From: Pararhodobacter sp. CCB-MM2
GTDB taxonomy: Bacteria > Pseudomonadota > Alphaproteobacteria > Rhodobacterales > Rhodobacteraceae
Reading direction: 5' to 3'
DNA: 64,000 nt
NCBI RefSeq assembly: GCF_001691415.1
Contig: NZ_LRRR01000016.1
Coordinates: 29,533-93,532 of the forward strand
Below are positions 61,583-64,000 of this stretch, piece after piece. The first letter of the stretch is position 1, and each line of letters opens with the position of its first letter. The translations under genes were made by a program, and so were the position numbers. A model generated the notes under the pieces. That model did no database searches. It saw nothing but the letters and a program-made list of their open reading frames with translations, and was not told the origin of the DNA.

Positions 61583-62377
61583 GTGAGTGACGAGACCGAA
61601 ACCGAAGGTGCCAGCTATTCCGTTCCGCCTGTGCACCGGGCTTTCCGCCTGTTGCGGCACATCGCCGGCGGCGCGCGCTGCTCGAACGCCAGCGCCACGG
61701 CCCGCGAATTGGGCATCAACCGCACCACGCTGATCCGCCTCCTGCACACGCTCGAGGCCGAGCGCATGATCGAGACGCATGACGAAGGCCTCAGCTGGCA
61801 ATTGGGGCCGGGCATGATTGCGCTGGCCGCCGATGCGTTGAAATCGCGGGATGTGGTGCGGGTGGCGCAGCCGGTGATGGCGCGGCTGGTGACGCAGCTC
61901 GGGCTCTCGGCGCATATGGGTATCCTTGAGGGGACAGAGATCATCTACCTGCTGCGCGAGACGCCGAATTCGCATCTGGTGAGCAATGTCCGCGAGGGCT
62001 CGCGCCTGCCCGCCCATGCGACGACCATCGGCCGCATCCTGCTGGGTGCCTTGCCGGAGGGCGAGCTGGAGCGGCGCTATGCCGGCGCCGATCTGTCCAC
62101 CTTCACCGACAAGACTGCCGCGTCGATGCAGGCGCTGAAAGCACAGATCGAGGGTGATTGGGTGAAGGGTGTTGCCTGGAGTTCCGGCAATTTCGAGCGC
62201 GGGATCGGTTCCTGCGCGGCGGCGATCTATGACCATCAGGGGCGGGCTGTTGCCGGTCTGAACGTCACCGGGCCGGAGGGGCAGTTCCAGCCCGACACGC
62301 CCTTGGCCGCGCAGATCGAAAGCGCGGTGCGGGAAGCGGCCGCCGAGGTCTCGGCGGCCTTGGGGTATTCGGGCTGA
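61583..62377 (+). CDS. IclR-family transcriptional regulator
   Basis: 264 aa, GTG start at 61583 with RBS CGGAGGA. N-terminal wHTH (VHRAFRLLRHIAGG ... TARELGINRTTLIRLLHTLEAERMIE) and C-terminal IclR effector domain (AHMGILEGTEIIYLLRETPNSHLVSNVREGSRLPAHATTIGRILLGALPE; SFERGIGSCAAAIYDHQG-like). Divergent from the 16-gene aromatic operon and converging with the FAD hydroxylase; both promoters carry GTTCATTATTG. Likely the local regulator of both. Confidence 0.92.
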   Translation: MSDETETEGASYSVPPVHRAFRLLRHIAGGARCSNASATARELGINRTTLIRLLHTLEAERMIETHDEGLSWQLGPGMIALAADALKSRDVVRVAQPVMARLVTQLGLSAHMGILEGTEIIYLLRETPNSHLVSNVREGSRLPAHATTIGRILLGALPEGELERRYAGADLSTFTDKTAASMQALKAQIEGDWVKGVAWSSGNFERGIGSCAAAIYDHQGRAVAGLNVTGPEGQFQPDTPLAAQIESAVREAAAEVSAALGYSG

Positions 62378-62384
62378 GAAGGGC

Positions 62385-62405
62385 GCCGAGGTCTCAGACC
62401 TCGGC
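62385..62405. terminator. Palindrome between converging iclR and hydroxylase genes
   Basis: Perfect 10-bp arms GCCGAGGTCT / AGACCTCGGC, overlapping the 3' end of the hydroxylase gene. No T-run; possible bidirectional Rho-assisted stop. Confidence 0.4.
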
Positions 62406-63515
62406 CGACCATGCCTGATAGCCGTAGACCCAATCGGCATTGCCTTGGGTTTTCAGCCATTCATTCGCCAAGGACGAGCGCTGGATCTCGGACGTCCGCG
62501 GAATGCGCGCCTGCTCGTAGCGGGTGAGCGCTTCGGGTGCGGTCTCGGGTGTGGCGCCTTCCAGCGCGCGGGCCAGCACTACCGCATCCTCGATCGCCAT
62601 GCAGGCCCCCTGCGCCATGAAGGGCACCATCGGATGCGCGGCATCGCCCAAGAGGCTGATCCGCCCCGTCGACCAATGCGGCATCGGCTCGCGCACATGC
62701 AGGGCCGAGCGGGTCACCGATTCACAGGCATCGAGCAGCGCGCGGGCCTGCGGGTGGAAATCGGCGTAATGGCCGCGCAGTTCGGCGATGTCGCCGGGGA
62801 GCGTCCAACCTTCCTCGGCCCAGCCCTCCTGCTTGTGGGTGGCGAAGACGAAGATCTCCTGCCCGTGGGTCAGCGGGAAGGTGACGATCTGCCGGTCGGA
62901 GGAAGGCCCCCACCATTTGGTGAACGCGTCAAGGTCCGGCAGGTCGCCGCCCTTCTCACGCGGGAAGACGGCGCGCCACGACACCAGCCCGGTGAATTGC
63001 GGATGGTCGGGGCCGAAGACCGCCTCGCGCACCGGGGAGTGGATGCCGTCGGCACCGATCACCACATCAGCGCGGATCACATCACCGTCGGACAACTCGG
63101 CCCAAGCACCCTCGGCATCCTGCCCGACCGTCTTCACGGTGGCGCCGAAGCGCAGCACGCCCTCGGGCAGCAGGGCCTCCAGCGCGGCCAGCAGGTCGGC
63201 GCGGTGCACGGTCAGCTGCGGCGCGCCGTAGCGGGCCTCGGCAGCCTCGGACATCGGCAGGCGCGAGGTCTCCTCGCCGCTGTCCCAGGTCCGGCTGATG
63301 CGGTGGGTCGGACGGGCCGCATTCTTGCGCAGATCCTCGCTGGCGCCCAGACGGTCCAGCGCATGCACGGCATTCGGGGTCAGGTTGATATCCGCACCCA
63401 CGCGGCCGAACTGGCGCGCCTGTTCATAGACGGTGACGGTGTGACCCATGCTGCGCAGGGCAATGGCGGCACAAAGCCCGCCCACGCCGCCGCCACAGAT
63501 CGCGATATTCAGCAT
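62394..63515 (-). CDS. FAD-dependent aromatic hydroxylase (salicylate / 3-hydroxybenzoate 6-hydroxylase-like)
   Basis: 373 aa. FAD motif IAICGGGVGGLCAAIALRSMGH (3-24) with VYEQA; DG motif VVIGADGIHSPVREAVFG (about 150-167); GD motif LLGDAAHPMVPFMAQGACMAIEDAVVLA (about 290-317). Class A flavin monooxygenase of the UbiH/salicylate hydroxylase type, using NAD(P)H and O2 to hydroxylate a phenolic acid. It shares the operator motif of the aromatic operon, so it probably takes part in the same pathway, before or after the Rieske step. Confidence 0.9.
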   Translation of the reverse strand: MLNIAICGGGVGGLCAAIALRSMGHTVTVYEQARQFGRVGADINLTPNAVHALDRLGASEDLRKNAARPTHRISRTWDSGEETSRLPMSEAAEARYGAPQLTVHRADLLAALEALLPEGVLRFGATVKTVGQDAEGAWAELSDGDVIRADVVIGADGIHSPVREAVFGPDHPQFTGLVSWRAVFPREKGGDLPDLDAFTKWWGPSSDRQIVTFPLTHGQEIFVFATHKQEGWAEEGWTLPGDIAELRGHYADFHPQARALLDACESVTRSALHVREPMPHWSTGRISLLGDAAHPMVPFMAQGACMAIEDAVVLARALEGATPETAPEALTRYEQARIPRTSEIQRSSLANEWLKTQGNADWVYGYQAWSAEV

Positions 63516-63534
63516 CTGCCTTCTCCAAGCTGTG

Positions 63535-63555
63535 CAATAATGAACGATTTATTCA
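63535..63555. promoter_or_regulatory. IclR-type site upstream of the FAD hydroxylase
   Basis: CAATAATGAAC (63535-63545), the reverse complement of GTTCATTATTG at 61433-61443, overlapping the dyad TGAA-N7-TTCA (63541-63555). 20 bp before the start codon. Confidence 0.65.
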
Positions 63556-63661
63556 AGTATGGACAGTTGGCGAGAGTCGGTCAAGCCTGCTGGCAAGGCA
63601 TACGCCCCCGGCCGCCGTCCCGGCGGAGCGGCTGCGCAAGATTTCGGCACGTGGCGGGGGG

Positions 63662-64000
63662 TCAGGCCGGGATGTCAGCGAAAGCGGCGGTGCCGTCCGT
63701 GAACAGCGCGACCACCAGTGGCCCATGCGGCGGCGCATAGGCGGAGTGGCGGTGCCGGTTCCGAGGGAGCGAGACCTCGTTGCCGGGCGAGACTTCTTGT
63801 CCGGCGACGGAGAGGTGGCGGATCGGCCGGTCCGCCGTGATCCGCAGGTGCAGCACCTCGCCCTCCGGCGTCGCAGTCACCGTCAGGCGGGGCGGTTGGG
63901 CATCAGGCGGCCGCCGGCCCCCCCGGGGCGGCGGGGGGGGGGGCAGGGCGGGGGCGGGGGGGTGGTGGGCTGGGTTCTGTACCCGCCGCTCTCGACCCGT
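63662..64000 (-). CDS. Unknown protein, C-terminal part, open to the window edge
   Basis: Stop at 63662-63664 on the minus strand; the frame stays open to base 64000 (113 codons). The last ~75 residues (VTATPEGEVLHLRITADRPIRHLSVAGQEVSPGNEVSLP...GPLVVALFTDGTAAFADIPA) look like a real beta-rich C-terminal domain. The part upstream of about 63910 reads through a G/C homopolymer as poly-Pro and may be wrong. No family recognised. If a local start is preferred, GTG at 63878-63880 gives 72 aa. Confidence 0.45.
   Translation of the reverse strand, partial: TGRERRVQNPAHHPPAPALPPPPPPRGGRRPPDAQPPRLTVTATPEGEVLHLRITADRPIRHLSVAGQEVSPGNEVSLPRNRHRHSAYAPPHGPLVVALFTDGTAAFADIPA
63916..63970. other. Extreme G/C homopolymer stretch near window end
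   Basis: Runs of C then G with almost no A or T on the plus strand. It looks unlike the rest of the window and may be a sequencing or assembly artefact at a contig end, or a true low-complexity Pro-rich linker. Confidence 0.5.

Overview
The window is about 64 kb of high-GC, densely packed DNA. It is most likely part of an extrachromosomal replicon (plasmid or chromid) of an alphaproteobacterium of the order Rhodobacterales (Paracoccus/Roseobacter relatives). The strongest argument is the replication module at about 1.7-5.8 kb. It holds a DnaA-like replication initiator (an HTH protein ending in a DnaA domain I-like region), divergent parA-parB, and seven copies of a 16-bp palindrome (core gtccccgcggggac) that look like ParB-binding parS sites. 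No rRNA, tRNA, CRISPR array, transposase or phage gene was recognised.

Layout. (1) 0-1.7 kb: the tail of a flavin reductase and a tandem two-domain SDR. (2) 1.7-5.9 kb: initiator, candidate origin, parA, parB, parS cluster. (3) 5.9-9.5 kb: GAF/Fis activator without an AAA+ domain, an ExaC-type acetaldehyde dehydrogenase, and two small overlapping unknown genes. (4) 9.6-16.0 kb, minus strand: a TetR-controlled module with class III aminotransferase, DctPQM TRAP transporter and M20 amidohydrolase. (5) 16.3-20.5 kb: an iron-chelate type ABC importer divergent from a methyltransferase, and a small unknown gene. (6) 20.8-24.6 kb: a periplasmic GMC dehydrogenase complex (Tat subunit 3, flavoprotein, triheme cytochrome c). 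(7) 24.7-30.2 kb: LysR regulator, NitT/TauT-type ABC importer, zinc alcohol dehydrogenase, dimeric-barrel protein. (8) 30.4-36.0 kb: FAD oxidoreductase, tctCBA tripartite transporter and IclR regulator, tied together by a shared operator. (9) 36.1-45.1 kb: a LacI-controlled operon with NtaA/DszA-type flavin monooxygenase, ABC importer, FAD-linked oxidase, LacI, cystathionine beta-lyase-like enzyme and aminotransferase, marked by three identical perfect operators. (10) 45.2-47.3 kb: a LuxR-type regulator fused to a degenerate alpha/beta-hydrolase, and a small CxxC protein. (11) 47.2-61.4 kb, minus strand: a 16-gene operon for uptake and meta-cleavage of an unknown aromatic compound (ABC importer, cupin, Rieske oxygenase, SDRs, extradiol dioxygenase, hydrolase, TPP enzyme, aspartate dehydrogenase-like protein, aldehyde dehydrogenase, ferredoxin/adrenodoxin reductase-like protein, flavodoxin). 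An IclR regulator is divergent from it, and a FAD aromatic hydroxylase (62.4-63.5 kb) shares its operator motif. (12) 63.5-64 kb: an incomplete unknown gene and a suspicious G-run.

The general picture is a scavenging and catabolic accessory replicon built of self-contained cassettes. Each brings an importer, enzymes, a local regulator and usually a recognisable operator. The least familiar parts are the LacI-controlled, possibly organosulfur, operon and the large aromatic operon with its own flavodoxin and an aspartate dehydrogenase-like gene.
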